From: Cyclobacteriaceae bacterium | Lineage (GTDB): Bacteria; Bacteroidota; Bacteroidia; Cytophagales; Cyclobacteriaceae | Assembly: GCA_016787755.1 (NCBI GenBank) | Contig: JAEUUA010000013.1 | Coordinates: 372,001 to 436,000, forward strand | Direction of reading: 5' to 3' | Length of the DNA stretch: 64,000 bases | Shown: piece after piece, positions 27,842 through 35,295 of the stretch | Position numbering within the stretch: the first letter of the stretch is position 1 | Layout of the letters: each line of letters begins with the position of its first letter | Translations under genes and position numbers: made by a program | The notes under the pieces: model-generated | Told to the model about the DNA's origin: nothing | Database searches by the model: none | What the model saw: only the letters and a program-made list of their open reading frames with translations

Positions 27842-27849
27842 TACCTTTG
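27842..27849 (+). promoter_or_regulatory. -7 promoter element for tRNA-Gln (TACCTTTG)
   Basis: Perfect match to TAnnTTTG, with a T-rich stretch about 19 nt upstream at the -33 position. It is placed to start transcription some 20 nt before the tRNA. Confidence 0.7.
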
Positions 27850-27874
27850 CAGTCCTAAAATTAGGGTTGAACAC

Positions 27875-27948
27875 TGTCCTATGGTGTAATGGTAACACTG
27901 CAGATTTTGATTCTGCCTTTCTAGGTTCGAATCCTAGTAGGACAACCA
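27875..27948 (+). tRNA. tRNA-Gln (anticodon TTG)
   Basis: 74 nt including an encoded CCA. The acceptor stem TGTCCTA pairs with TAGGACA, the anticodon stem GCAGA/TCTGC holds the loop TTTTGAT with anticodon TTG, and the T arm CTAGG-TTCGAAT-CCTAG is canonical. The discriminator base A precedes CCA. It reads glutamine codons CAA and, by wobble, CAG. A 12-bp hairpin follows immediately, then prs. Confidence 0.96.
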
Positions 27949-27950
27949 GG

Positions 27951-27978
27951 AATCCTCCTGATCGCCATCAGGAGGATT
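27951..27978 (+). terminator. Strong hairpin between tRNA-Gln and prs
   Basis: AATCCTCCTGAT (27951-27962) and ATCAGGAGGATT (27967-27978) make a perfect 12-bp stem with a CGCC loop. Only CTTACTT follows, not a clean T-run, so it may terminate partially or protect the tRNA 3' side. Confidence 0.6.
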
Positions 27979-27998
27979 CTTACTTAAATAACAGGCGT

Positions 27999-28928
27999 AT
28001 GGCAGTAAAAATCTTTTCCGGACGAGCAACTACCTACCTGGCAGAGAAAATCGCGCATGCCTATGGCGAACCTCTGGGAACCGTTAACTACCAACAGTTT
28101 AGTGATGGTGAAATGTCACCCTTTATTGGCGAATCAGTCCGTGGCCATGAGGTATTTATTGTTCAGTCTACGTTTGCTCCTGCTGACAACTTCTTAGAGT
28201 TGTTGTTAATGATTGATGCCTCAAAGCGTGCCAGTGCTGCCAATGTAAATGTAATTATCCCTTACTTTGGTTATGCCCGTCAGGACAGAAAGGACAAACC
28301 GCGGGTAGCTATAGGAGCCAAACTTATTGCCAACCTCCTTTCGGCAGCCGGAGCTCATAGAATTATGACTTGCGATTTACATGCAGATCAAATTCAAGGT
28401 TTTTTTGACATCCCTGTTGATCACCTGGATGGAAATTATATTTTCGTTCCGTACATAAAGGCACTGAATCTTAAAAATTTAATGTTTGCCAGTCCGGATG
28501 TAGGTGGCATTAAAAGAGCACGCAGTTTTGCCAAGCTTTTTGGATCCGATCTGGCTGTATGCGATAAATATCGCAAGGAGGCCAACAAAATTGAATCGAT
28601 GCGCTTGATTGGCGAGGTGGAGGGTAAAGATGTGATTCTTGTTGATGATCTGGTGGATACAGCTGGTACTATTTGTAAGGCCGCAGCCATGCTAAAAGAA
28701 AAAGGAGCCACTACCGTTCGAGCCATTTGCACGCACCCGGTTCTTTCAGGAGGAGCTTACGATACAATACAAAATTCAGTTTTAGAGGAGATCGTGGTAT
28801 CCGATACGATTCCACTAAAACAAGAATCATCCAAAATAAAAGTGCTAAGTGTTTCTGATCTTTTCGCGAAAGCAATTCGCAAAATTCATGATCATGAGTC
28901 AATCAGTTCCTTATTTATTCGTTTGTAA
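27999..28928 (+). CDS. prs: Ribose-phosphate pyrophosphokinase
   Basis: 309 residues from the ATG at 27999 (M-A-V-K-I-F-S-G-R-A-T); the frame is open upstream into the tRNA but that part is not coding. The flexible loop (F-G-Y-A-R-Q-D-R-K), the metal-binding D-L-H-A-D-Q-I-Q-G-F-F and the PRPP-binding loop D-D-L-V-D-T-A-G-T are present. It makes PRPP from ribose 5-phosphate and ATP for purines, pyrimidines, His, Trp and NAD. rplY follows after 36 nt, and pth lies further down, an order common in bacteria. Confidence 0.97.
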   Translation: MAVKIFSGRATTYLAEKIAHAYGEPLGTVNYQQFSDGEMSPFIGESVRGHEVFIVQSTFAPADNFLELLLMIDASKRASAANVNVIIPYFGYARQDRKDKPRVAIGAKLIANLLSAAGAHRIMTCDLHADQIQGFFDIPVDHLDGNYIFVPYIKALNLKNLMFASPDVGGIKRARSFAKLFGSDLAVCDKYRKEANKIESMRLIGEVEGKDVILVDDLVDTAGTICKAAAMLKEKGATTVRAICTHPVLSGGAYDTIQNSVLEEIVVSDTIPLKQESSKIKVLSVSDLFAKAIRKIHDHESISSLFIRL

Positions 28929-28964
28929 TTCCTAGTATAATTTAAACCATAAAACAAAAAAAGT

Positions 28965-29642
28965 ATGAAAACCATCGAGATTATAGGGTATCGAAGAGCA
29001 AATCTCGGCAAGAATGACTCTCAAAAAATCCGTGAAGCAGGAAACGTACCGTGTGTACTTTACGGAGGCAATGAGCAAGTGCATTTCCATGCACCCGTTA
29101 TTTTATTCCGCGATTTAATTTACACCAACGAGGCTCACTTTGTTCATTTGAACATTGAAGGTGAAGAGTGCCAGGCCATCATGCAAGAAGTTCAATTTCA
29201 CCCAGTAAGTGAATTGATTTTGCACGTTGACTTTTTGAAGATCAATGACGACCGCAAAATTAAAATGGATATTCCAACACGTTTAGTTGGCCAATCGCCA
29301 GGGGTCGCCAAAGGGGGAGCATTAGTTCGTAAGCGTGCCACGCTAAAAGTATTAGCGTTCCCGAAATTTATGCCTGATCATATCGATGTGGATTGTTCAG
29401 AGCTTGATTTTCATCATTCTGTTAAAGTAGGTGACCTGAAAATCGAGAACCTCGAGTTTGTTGATAAGAAAAATGTATCTATTGCTGTGGTAGAAGTGCC
29501 TCGTGCTGCAAAGTTGGCTGAGGAAACAGCTGCTGCGGCTGTTCCTGCTGCAGGTGCTGCGGCTCCGGCTGCAGGTGCTGCGGCTCCGGCTGCGGGTGCT
29601 ACCGCTGCTCCAGCTGCGAAAAAAGACGAGAAGAAAAAATAG
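28965..29642 (+). CDS. rplY: 50S ribosomal protein L25 (general stress protein Ctc type)
   Basis: 225 residues. The L25 5S-rRNA-binding domain is at about 1-92 and the TL5/Ctc-type C-terminal beta domain at about 100-183, so it is the long form. An Ala/Pro/Gly tail then carries near-tandem A-A-A-P-A-A-G units and a basic end (A-A-K-K-D-E-K-K-K). The linked prs-rplY-pth order supports the call. Confidence 0.95.
   Translation: MKTIEIIGYRRANLGKNDSQKIREAGNVPCVLYGGNEQVHFHAPVILFRDLIYTNEAHFVHLNIEGEECQAIMQEVQFHPVSELILHVDFLKINDDRKIKMDIPTRLVGQSPGVAKGGALVRKRATLKVLAFPKFMPDHIDVDCSELDFHHSVKVGDLKIENLEFVDKKNVSIAVVEVPRAAKLAEETAAAAVPAAGAAAPAAGAAAPAAGATAAPAAKKDEKKK
29530..29625 (+). repeat. Short tandem repeat coding for the Ala/Pro tail of L25
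   Basis: Units of about 21 nt resembling GCTGCAGGTGCTGCGGCTCC recur about three times with small changes. The repeat keeps the reading frame and encodes A-P-A-A-G-A-A units; such a tract is likely to vary in length between strains. Confidence 0.6.
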
Positions 29643-29661
29643 TTATTCGTTTTCCCAATAC

Positions 29662-29697
29662 AAAAATCCCATACTCGCTGGCGAGATGGGATTTTTT
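29662..29697 (+). terminator. Rho-independent terminator after rplY
   Basis: AAAAATCCCAT plus CTCGC pairs with GCGAG plus ATGGGATTTTT around a TG loop with a single bulged A, ending in six T residues. It separates rplY from pth. Confidence 0.85.
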
Positions 29698-29726
29698 GTT
29701 TCCCTCAATTTGTATCTTGCCCGTGA

Positions 29727-30287
29727 ATGAAATTTCTGATTGCAGGTTTAGGGAATATAGGTCCTGAGTATGAACTCACTCGCCACAACATTGGCTTTTT
29801 GGTTCTTGATCGAATAGCCGACACGCATAAAATTGATTTTACAACCACCCGCCTTGCCGACAAAGCGGAAGTGAAGTATAAAGGCAAACAATTGCACTTG
29901 ATTAAGCCCAATACGTTTATGAATTTGAGCGGCAAGGCAATTTGCTATTGGTTGCAAGAACTTAAAATTCCAAAAGAAAATCTGTTGGTAGTTGTAGATG
30001 ATTTGGCTTTGCCTTTCGGCACCCTGCGCATGCGCACGAAAGGCAGCGCTGCCGGGCATAATGGCCTAAAAAATATTGAACTCCTGTTGGGTGGACAAGA
30101 TTACTCGCGCTTACGCTTTGGCATTGGCAGCGAATTCAATAAAGGACAGCAAGTAGACTATGTACTTAGTAACTTTTCGCAGCCCGAAATTTCTGAACTC
30201 CCTGCCTACATGGATAAAGCGGCTGAAATGATTTACTCTTTCTGCACGATAGGGCCGGAACGCACAATGAATTTTATGAACAAATAA
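29727..30287 (+). CDS. pth: Peptidyl-tRNA hydrolase
   Basis: 186 residues, normal length. Family landmarks: G-L-G-N-I-G-P-E-Y-E-L-T-R-H-N-I-G-F with the catalytic His (about residue 19), K-P-N-T-F-M-N-L-S-G, D-D-L-A-L-P-F-G (Asp about 93) and G-S-A-A-G-H-N-G-L-K-N-I. It releases tRNA from peptidyl-tRNAs that drop off ribosomes. It is separated from rplY by a terminator and is convergent with the sulfur operon. Confidence 0.97.
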   Translation: MKFLIAGLGNIGPEYELTRHNIGFLVLDRIADTHKIDFTTTRLADKAEVKYKGKQLHLIKPNTFMNLSGKAICYWLQELKIPKENLLVVVDDLALPFGTLRMRTKGSAAGHNGLKNIELLLGGQDYSRLRFGIGSEFNKGQQVDYVLSNFSQPEISELPAYMDKAAEMIYSFCTIGPERTMNFMNK

Positions 30288-30318
30288 AAAAGTCGCCAGG
30301 GAAAATCCCTGACGACTT
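30286..30318 (-). terminator. Terminator between pth and the sulfur operon
   Basis: AAGTCG plus CAGGGA pairs with TCCCTG plus CGACTT across one mismatch. The A-run at 30286-30291 gives a T-run on the minus strand, so it chiefly ends the sulfur operon, and may also stop pth. Confidence 0.85.
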
Positions 30319-30333
30319 ACCCAATCCACTCAA

Positions 30334-30867
30334 TCAAACAAATATAATCTGAGTACCCTCTCCTTCCGCAAGTGCATACATATCCCCCACGGTAATTATG
30401 TTTTTCACTTCATCTACAAAGTCTTCCTTCTTTAAATGGAACATATCGGCCGCTAGCTTGCAGGCATAAATCTCTCCTCCCCCCGCTTCAATCATTTGTA
30501 AGAATTCAGTTACATGAGGCATATCCAATTTATCCATTTCCTTTTTCATCATATAAGAAGCAAAGGCTTCAAAACCAGGTAAACCAGCAACCATGGTTGG
30601 CATACCCGGCATAAAAGCTGGATTGCCTACTGTAGCTGTATGCAGATGATCTGCATTTTTCTTAGTTATAGCTTCCAGTCCAAAGAAGGTGAAAAACATC
30701 TTTGCTTGAATTCCTTCCATCAAGGCGCCATTGGCCATTACCAAGGCAGCATACACATCCTCTAATTTTCCTTTAGAGCAAATCACCAATACCTTTTTTA
30801 CTTTCCCTTTATTTTTATCAACCACGGCAGCTTCTTTGGTGGTTGGTCTTTCTAATATTTCTTGCAT
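30334..30867 (-). CDS. DsrE/DsrF/DrsH-like sulfur-relay family protein
   Basis: 177 residues. After about 20 variable residues comes a Rossmann-like DsrE fold: K-V-L-V-I-C-S-K-G-K-L-E-D-V-Y-A-A-L, then G-I-Q-A-K-M-F-F-T-F-F-G-L, and the candidate persulfide-carrying Cys in G-G-E-I-Y-A-C-K-L-A-A-D-M-F (about residue 137). It is most like the DsrE2 group, in which sulfur is passed between sulfurtransferases. It is the last gene of a three-gene operon with DsrC/TusE and an SQR-like flavoprotein. A short Met/Pro-rich insertion (N-P-A-F-M-P-G-M-P-T-M) is noticeable. Confidence 0.82.
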   Translation of the reverse strand: MQEILERPTTKEAAVVDKNKGKVKKVLVICSKGKLEDVYAALVMANGALMEGIQAKMFFTFFGLEAITKKNADHLHTATVGNPAFMPGMPTMVAGLPGFEAFASYMMKKEMDKLDMPHVTEFLQMIEAGGGEIYACKLAADMFHLKKEDFVDEVKNIITVGDMYALAEGEGTQIIFV

Positions 30868-30893
30868 GACAAAATAGTTTAAGGTTAAAAATA

Positions 30894-31205
30894 TTAAATG
30901 CAGCTTGCCGGCTTGGGGATACCTGCAATTTTACTGGAAACCTTGAGTGGGCCACCAGGAAAGAGTGCATAAAACTGCTTGATATCAACGATTCCAGAAT
31001 TACCCACCTTGCGTATACTCAGTGGTGTTCCCTCTGCCTGTTTGGCACGCAACCAGTTCAATACATCAAAATGTTTGCTCGTTAATACAATATCTTCTTG
31101 AGTGGCCATTTCAGTGGCTAGTTCTGGTGTCCATTGGTTCATATCTTTTAAATATCCCTCGGCATTTACTTCAATTTGTGTTCCATTATAGGTTAGCGTT
31201 TCCAT
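30894..31205 (-). CDS. DsrC/TusE-family sulfur carrier protein
   Basis: 103 residues, the family length. It has the helical start E-G-Y-L-K-D-M-N-Q-W-T-P-E-L-A, the central H-F-D-V-L-N-W-L-R and the C-terminal arm A-G-I-P-K-P-A-S-C-I with Cys in the next-to-last position, the residue that carries the persulfide. The second, earlier Cys of DsrC proper, ten residues before it, is absent (the arm reads G-P-L-K-V-S-S-K-I-A-G), as in TusE-like carriers. Its neighbours suggest it takes sulfur generated by the SQR-like enzyme. Confidence 0.88.
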   Translation of the reverse strand: METLTYNGTQIEVNAEGYLKDMNQWTPELATEMATQEDIVLTSKHFDVLNWLRAKQAEGTPLSIRKVGNSGIVDIKQFYALFPGGPLKVSSKIAGIPKPASCI

Positions 31206-31234
31206 ATGATTTGTGGTTTATGATTGTTTAATAT

Positions 31235-32479
31235 TTATTTAGTTTCAGCAATTTTTCCGGCCATCGACATATTGGTACTTACCGGAAGTTTTTTTCCTGT
31301 AAGAAGCATATGCCAATACACCCATTTGAAAGCGAGCTTACCATAATGATTGGCTCGGGTTACCTTCAATAAATCCATTGGCCCAACTACCGCAAATGGA
31401 AATTTCCCGGGCAATGGTTCCGTGTCATAATTAAAATCAATTAAAGTGCCTTTGCCATAACCAGTTTCAATAAAACAGTTGGCGTGACCATCAAACTTGT
31501 GATCCAGCGGTTCATTAATGATATAACTTAAAATATTCTCGGTAAGAATTTCAGCCTCAAAGTGTGCCACAGAACCCGCCTTGGATGCCGGAACGTTAGT
31601 AGCATCTCCTATCACAAACATGTTTTCATATTTCTTAGACTGAAGCGTATGTTTATCAGTCGGAATAAAATTCAAACCATCTTCATCACCCAGGTTGCTT
31701 TCCTCGATCACAGCATCTCCTTTATTCACCGGAACCGAAACCAGTAAATCAAAAGGAACTTCTTTGTCGTCATAAGAGATCAACACCTTGCGTTTATTAT
31801 CTACTCGTTGCAGATAGAAATCAGGAATTACATGTATATTCTTCTCGTCCATCAACTTATTTAACATTTCCGTAGCCTTAGGCTTGGTAAACGCTCCAGA
31901 TAGTGGCGTCACGTAAAAGATTTCAACCTTATCGCGCATTCCCTTTTCAGTAAAGTACGCATCAGCCAGAAAAGTAAACTCTAGTGGAGCAACGGGGCAT
32001 TTGATTAACGTCTCGGCTAAATTGATCACTAACTTTCCACCTTGCCAGGTCTCCAGTTTTTTAGCGAGCTTAGTGGTTCCTTCAAACGTATAGAAATCAA
32101 AGATATCCTTATACCAAAGCTCTCCCTTAAGTCCTTCTGTTTCTTCAGGCACGGGAATAGTCCCAGTTGCTACTACCAGAACATCATAGGTAAGAACAGA
32201 GCCACTGGCAAGTGATACTTGATTCATCTCAGGCTCAATCTTTTTAATAGTATCTATCACAAAATTGACACCGTTTGGAATAAATTCTCGTTTGGGTTTA
32301 ACTACATCCTCAGGTTGATATACACCAAACGGTATAAAAAGAAATCCGGGTTGATAATAATGATCCTCATCTTTATCAACAATTGTAATCTCCCAAAGAT
32401 TTTTATTGAGATTCTTATAGAGTTTGTTGGCCATCATAGTTCCTGCTGTACCGGCCCCTAGTATGAGTAATTTTTTCAT
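31235..32479 (-). CDS. Sulfide:quinone reductase-like FAD-dependent oxidoreductase
   Basis: About 414 residues from the ATG at 32479 (M-K-K-L-L-I-L-G-A-G-T-A-G-T); an upstream frame to 32527 adds 16 untypical residues. An N-terminal FAD Rossmann motif G-A-G-T-A-G is followed by a second dinucleotide fold and F-V-I-G-D-A-T-N-V-P near 290. Cys161 (I-K-C-P-V-A-P-L-E-F) and Cys335 (H-A-N-C-F-I-E) correspond to the redox-active Cys pair of SQR-type enzymes; I do not see the third Cys of the classical enzyme. It probably oxidises sulfide at the membrane to polysulfide or a bound persulfide, feeding electrons to quinone. First gene of the operon. Confidence 0.85.
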   Translation of the reverse strand: MKKLLILGAGTAGTMMANKLYKNLNKNLWEITIVDKDEDHYYQPGFLFIPFGVYQPEDVVKPKREFIPNGVNFVIDTIKKIEPEMNQVSLASGSVLTYDVLVVATGTIPVPEETEGLKGELWYKDIFDFYTFEGTTKLAKKLETWQGGKLVINLAETLIKCPVAPLEFTFLADAYFTEKGMRDKVEIFYVTPLSGAFTKPKATEMLNKLMDEKNIHVIPDFYLQRVDNKRKVLISYDDKEVPFDLLVSVPVNKGDAVIEESNLGDEDGLNFIPTDKHTLQSKKYENMFVIGDATNVPASKAGSVAHFEAEILTENILSYIINEPLDHKFDGHANCFIETGYGKGTLIDFNYDTEPLPGKFPFAVVGPMDLLKVTRANHYGKLAFKWVYWHMLLTGKKLPVSTNMSMAGKIAETK

Positions 32480-32502
32480 TTTCTTTGATTTGATTGGTGA
32501 TA

Positions 32503-32510
32503 CAAAGATA
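32503..32510 (-). promoter_or_regulatory. -7 promoter element for the sulfur operon (TATCTTTG)
   Basis: Exact TAnnTTTG match on the minus strand, 23 nt before the chosen SQR start. No TTTG is seen 19 nt upstream, consistent with a promoter that needs an activator. Confidence 0.6.
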
Positions 32511-32580
32511 TCTGCATACACTCTCATGAGTGATGATGATACTCAAGGACGTTTATGATCTTAGTCACTATTAGGGGATA

Positions 32581-32604
32581 GTTGTGTAACCTATGTTACA
32601 CAAC
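32581..32604. promoter_or_regulatory. Perfect 24-bp palindrome, candidate Crp/Fnr-type operator of the sulfur operon
   Basis: GTTGTGTAAC (32581-32590) and GTTACACAAC (32595-32604) are perfect inverted arms of 10 bp around CTAT. Its centre is roughly 90-95 bp upstream of the predicted transcription start. The length and two-fold symmetry are typical of dimeric helix-turn-helix regulators such as the Crp/Fnr family; the regulator is not in this window. Confidence 0.6.
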
Positions 32605-32707
32605 GCAACGATTTGTGTCTGAAGCATCCAGTTTTAGAATGAAAAACACAATCTGATCACTGTTGCTACAGTCAGCTTGACGTTTTCCTGATAAAAATAG
32701 GTTTCAT

Positions 32708-32739
32708 AAAAAAACCTCTACAAGAATTGCAGAGGTTTT
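32708..32739 (-). terminator. Rho-independent terminator after the DUF1080 gene
   Basis: AAAACCTCT (32711-32719) pairs with AGAGGTTTT (32731-32739); on the minus strand the stem is followed by seven T residues. Confidence 0.85.
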
Positions 32740-32759
32740 AATCGTTAAAAACTTGTCGG

Positions 32760-33716
32760 TTACTTAATCGGAGTAATAATAATATTTCGGTAATCGATTG
32801 GGCCATGATCGCCTTGCATCATGATGGGGCCCGGCTCGCCTTCTTTACTATCAATGGCACCACCGGTAATACCGGGTATCTCCTGATTGCAAATAATCGT
32901 TTTGTTGTTGCCGATCACTGTTACCATTCTTCCACGCAATGTAATGTCATACGATTGCCAATCACCTGGATTTTTAGCAACCATTTCGCTGGGCGGAAGA
33001 AATCCATAAATAGCTCCGAGATGCCCCACGGTCGGTTCCATGCCTTTGCTATCTTCAATCTGAACCTCATATCTCCCACGCAGGTAAACTCCACTGTTGC
33101 TTCCTTTCGAATAACGAAATTCGATATGCAATTTAAAATCTGTAAAGGTTTGATCACTCACTAAATTGGCTCCGGATTTTAGACTTCTCAACACGCCATC
33201 TTCCACTTTCCATTGGTTTTCGCCCATGGCATGCCAGCCTTTTAAATCAACGCCATTAAACAAAGTAATGGGTTCACCATATACAGGTTCACCTTCTCTT
33301 TTCAAGGAAGGTGCGCGAACGGCAGTCCACGTATATTTCTTTCCATCTACAAAAATCATTGTGCCTGATAATCCAGTTGATGTGATCATCCCTTCAAACT
33401 CCAGGTCACGGGTTTCTTGTTCCCATTGTGGTGGAATAGTGAAATTAAATTTTCCTTCCTTGAAATTTACTTTGGCGATGGGTCGAGCACTGCCCCCAGA
33501 ATAGACAAATCTTCCTACTAATGTTTTAGTACCTGAGTGCTGAACTTCTAACCAGGAAGGAAGTTCTTTTCCATTCATGGTAATGGTCATATCCCAGCGA
33601 CCTTCAAGAGCAGTTGCATCAGCAATAACAGGATTTGCATTTGTGGTTGAGAATGCAAACATTATTAAAGAAAATGATAGCACGTATTTCGAGATTTCTT
33701 GAGTTACAGGTTTCAT
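32760..33716 (-). CDS. Secreted DUF1080 (3-keto-disaccharide hydrolase-type) protein
   Basis: 318 residues with a Sec signal peptide ending near T-T-N-A-N-P (about residue 28). The N-terminal half (about 30-140) is a lipocalin-like beta domain (G-R-W-D-M-T-I-T-M-N-G-K-E-L). The C-terminal half (about 148-316) is a DUF1080 jelly-roll: F-N-G-V-D-L-K-G-W-H, L-H-I-E-F-R-Y-S-K-G-S-N-S-G-V-Y-L-R-G-R-Y-E-V-Q and the closing P-I-M-M-Q-G-D-H-G-P-I-D-Y-R-N-I. Some DUF1080 proteins hydrolyse 3-keto-glycosides in the periplasm; others are only carbohydrate-binding. A single gene with its own terminator. Confidence 0.87.
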   Translation of the reverse strand: MKPVTQEISKYVLSFSLIMFAFSTTNANPVIADATALEGRWDMTITMNGKELPSWLEVQHSGTKTLVGRFVYSGGSARPIAKVNFKEGKFNFTIPPQWEQETRDLEFEGMITSTGLSGTMIFVDGKKYTWTAVRAPSLKREGEPVYGEPITLFNGVDLKGWHAMGENQWKVEDGVLRSLKSGANLVSDQTFTDFKLHIEFRYSKGSNSGVYLRGRYEVQIEDSKGMEPTVGHLGAIYGFLPPSEMVAKNPGDWQSYDITLRGRMVTVIGNNKTIICNQEIPGITGGAIDSKEGEPGPIMMQGDHGPIDYRNIIITPIK

Positions 33717-33808
33717 AATAAATAATTTAGGGCTTTATCAAAGATCAGGAATTTTGATAAGTATTCATAAGTCAATTTTTAGGTGGTTATTGCGCGAGAC
33801 AAGTAACC

Positions 33809-34417
33809 CTAAAAGGACACGCCAGCATAAAAATGAAACACGCGATTTTTGATGGCCGGAAAATCAACACCAGGTGCTGATTGCACATTGTTAAAAACAT
33901 CAGAAAGCCCAAAGTTTAAACGGGCACCAAAATTTATTTTCTCAGTTGCGTTAATACCGGCACCAAACACTAGTGAAAAATCGGGTGATTTAGTAAACTC
34001 TTTTAAATCAGAATTTACCGATTGGTTACTGATGGTACCCACTTCTTTGGCCGACAACAAGAACCCAATCTGTGGCCCCACCTGAAAGGTTACTTTTTTA
34101 CCCATCTCCATCAGCAACGGAATGTTGAGATAATTTAGTGTAGTGGTGGTTTTGCCGGTGGACACAAAGTTGGGCGGACTTACATAATTATCTTTTTGCC
34201 CCTGGCTGGAGAAATAAACCTCGGGCCGGAAGCCACCAGGTGTCTTTACATACATACCAATATGAAATCCGGGCTTGTAACTCGACTCGCTGTTAATTGA
34301 AGCGCTTAGGATTGCAAGGTTGAGGCCCGACTTAATACCTACCTGAGTTTTCTTATCCTGGCTAAAGGCAGTGAACCAGCCGATGAGTGTAATGACAAGG
34401 AGTGAATATTTTTTCAT
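33809..34417 (-). CDS. Outer-membrane beta-barrel protein (PorT-like)
   Basis: 202 residues with a signal peptide (cleavage near F-S-Q-D, residue 20). Alternating hydrophobic strands run from Q-V-G-I-K-S-G-L-N-L-A-I to the terminal F-H-F-Y-A-G-V-S-F, whose final aromatic residue suits outer-membrane insertion. It resembles the eight-stranded porin-family/PorT-like barrels common in Bacteroidota. The role is unknown and no clear operon partner is present. Confidence 0.82.
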   Translation of the reverse strand: MKKYSLLVITLIGWFTAFSQDKKTQVGIKSGLNLAILSASINSESSYKPGFHIGMYVKTPGGFRPEVYFSSQGQKDNYVSPPNFVSTGKTTTTLNYLNIPLLMEMGKKVTFQVGPQIGFLLSAKEVGTISNQSVNSDLKEFTKSPDFSLVFGAGINATEKINFGARLNFGLSDVFNNVQSAPGVDFPAIKNRVFHFYAGVSF

Positions 34418-34510
34418 TGGCGTTTATTTATAAATATAGGATTTAAGGTATATATTTTTTTGCCGAGATGTTGGTCATTAACCTACAAAAATTACGTAAT
34501 GAAATATATA

Positions 34511-34876
34511 TCAAATTATACCTTCAAAGATTAAATAAGAACCGATGATAAAGATTAGTAGTGTGAATATTGAAAACAAAGCACCCCCAATTCCATATAG
34601 AGTTCTGTACTTTATAAATTCTATGGATTTGTATCTTTCTTTTTTAATGTAAATTCTATTTAAGTAGAATCGAATGACAATTTGTAATAGAGCAAATAAA
34701 ATAATTATTAGAATTATTGGAATTTTTTTTATTTCAAAATAAAAGGATAGCAAATACATAAAAATCATATGAACGCTAAAAGTCAAAATTGCCGACAATC
34801 CTAACACAGTTGCTTCAGCCCCCTGGTATCTTTTGTCATATAACCACGAATAGTATAGCTTAAAGAAAAAATCCAT
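34511..34876 (-). CDS. Small multispanning membrane protein, paralogue of its neighbour
   Basis: 121 residues, not recognised. Four hydrophobic segments are likely (about 28-47, 52-70 and 91-118 clearest). It shares an ordered set of short motifs with the protein encoded just upstream: G-A-E-A near residue 19, R-I-Y-I-K-K-E-R-Y in the middle and G-S-Y-L-I near the C-terminus, so the two arose by duplication. The start overlaps the upstream gene by 17 nt, implying coupled translation. Both genes are noticeably AT-rich. Confidence 0.65.
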   Translation of the reverse strand: MDFFFKLYYSWLYDKRYQGAEATVLGLSAILTFSVHMIFMYLLSFYFEIKKIPIILIIILFALLQIVIRFYLNRIYIKKERYKSIEFIKYRTLYGIGGALFSIFTLLIFIIGSYLIFEGII

Positions 34877-35264
34877 TGTTAAAAACGTACGTCATCGTTC
34901 TATTCTGATAGATTAGATATGAACCAATCGAAAAAAACAAACAAGAAATAAGGAAATAAATAATACCACCGATAACATGAAGTACTGGATATTTTATTGA
35001 GATTCTTTCATAACGAGATTTAACAATGTAAATCCTCTCCAATAAATAGGTAACTAATACACCCGTGAGAACAAGACCAAGGGCAAAAATAATAGCTCCA
35101 ATATCAGAAATCTTAATAAAATAAGAAGAAATAAATATGATGATTAAATAAAGATTCAATGTAAGAGGGCCAACTAATAGTCTATTACTTGCTTCAGCGC
35201 CAATTTCCCCTCTCTTCCTAAAATAAACGAAGTAGAATTTAAAAAGCATGTCAACGATCAGCAT
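34860..35264 (-). CDS. Small multispanning membrane protein, paralogue of its neighbour
   Basis: 134 residues, not recognised. Starts M-L-I-V-D-M-L-F-K-F-Y-F; the second Met (35249) aligns better with the paralogue's start. Four hydrophobic segments and the shared motifs G-A-E-A, R-I-Y-I-V-K-S-R-Y and G-S-Y-L-I match the downstream gene. Its C-terminal extension (T-M-T-Y-V-F-N-N-G-F-F-L) is encoded partly in the overlap. The pair lies downstream of metG on the same strand but is unlikely to be related to it in function. Confidence 0.65.
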   Translation of the reverse strand: MLIVDMLFKFYFVYFRKRGEIGAEASNRLLVGPLTLNLYLIIIFISSYFIKISDIGAIIFALGLVLTGVLVTYLLERIYIVKSRYERISIKYPVLHVIGGIIYFLISCLFFSIGSYLIYQNRTMTYVFNNGFFL

Positions 35265-35295
35265 ACTAGCTCAAACAATTTTTAAAGTAATAGAC

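Noticed and set aside
27867..27998. Open frame extending prs into the tRNA-Gln gene
   Set aside because: The tRNA is complete and canonical; prs proteins start M-A-V-K-type, matching the ATG at 27999.
29530..29625. GC-rich tandem repeat in rplY considered as a mobile or regulatory element
   Set aside because: It stays in frame and encodes the Ala/Pro tail known from long L25 proteins; ordinary low-complexity coding sequence.
34511..35264. Two small membrane genes considered as a frameshifted single gene
   Set aside because: Each has its own start, comparable full topology and the same motif order, so they are duplicates rather than halves.
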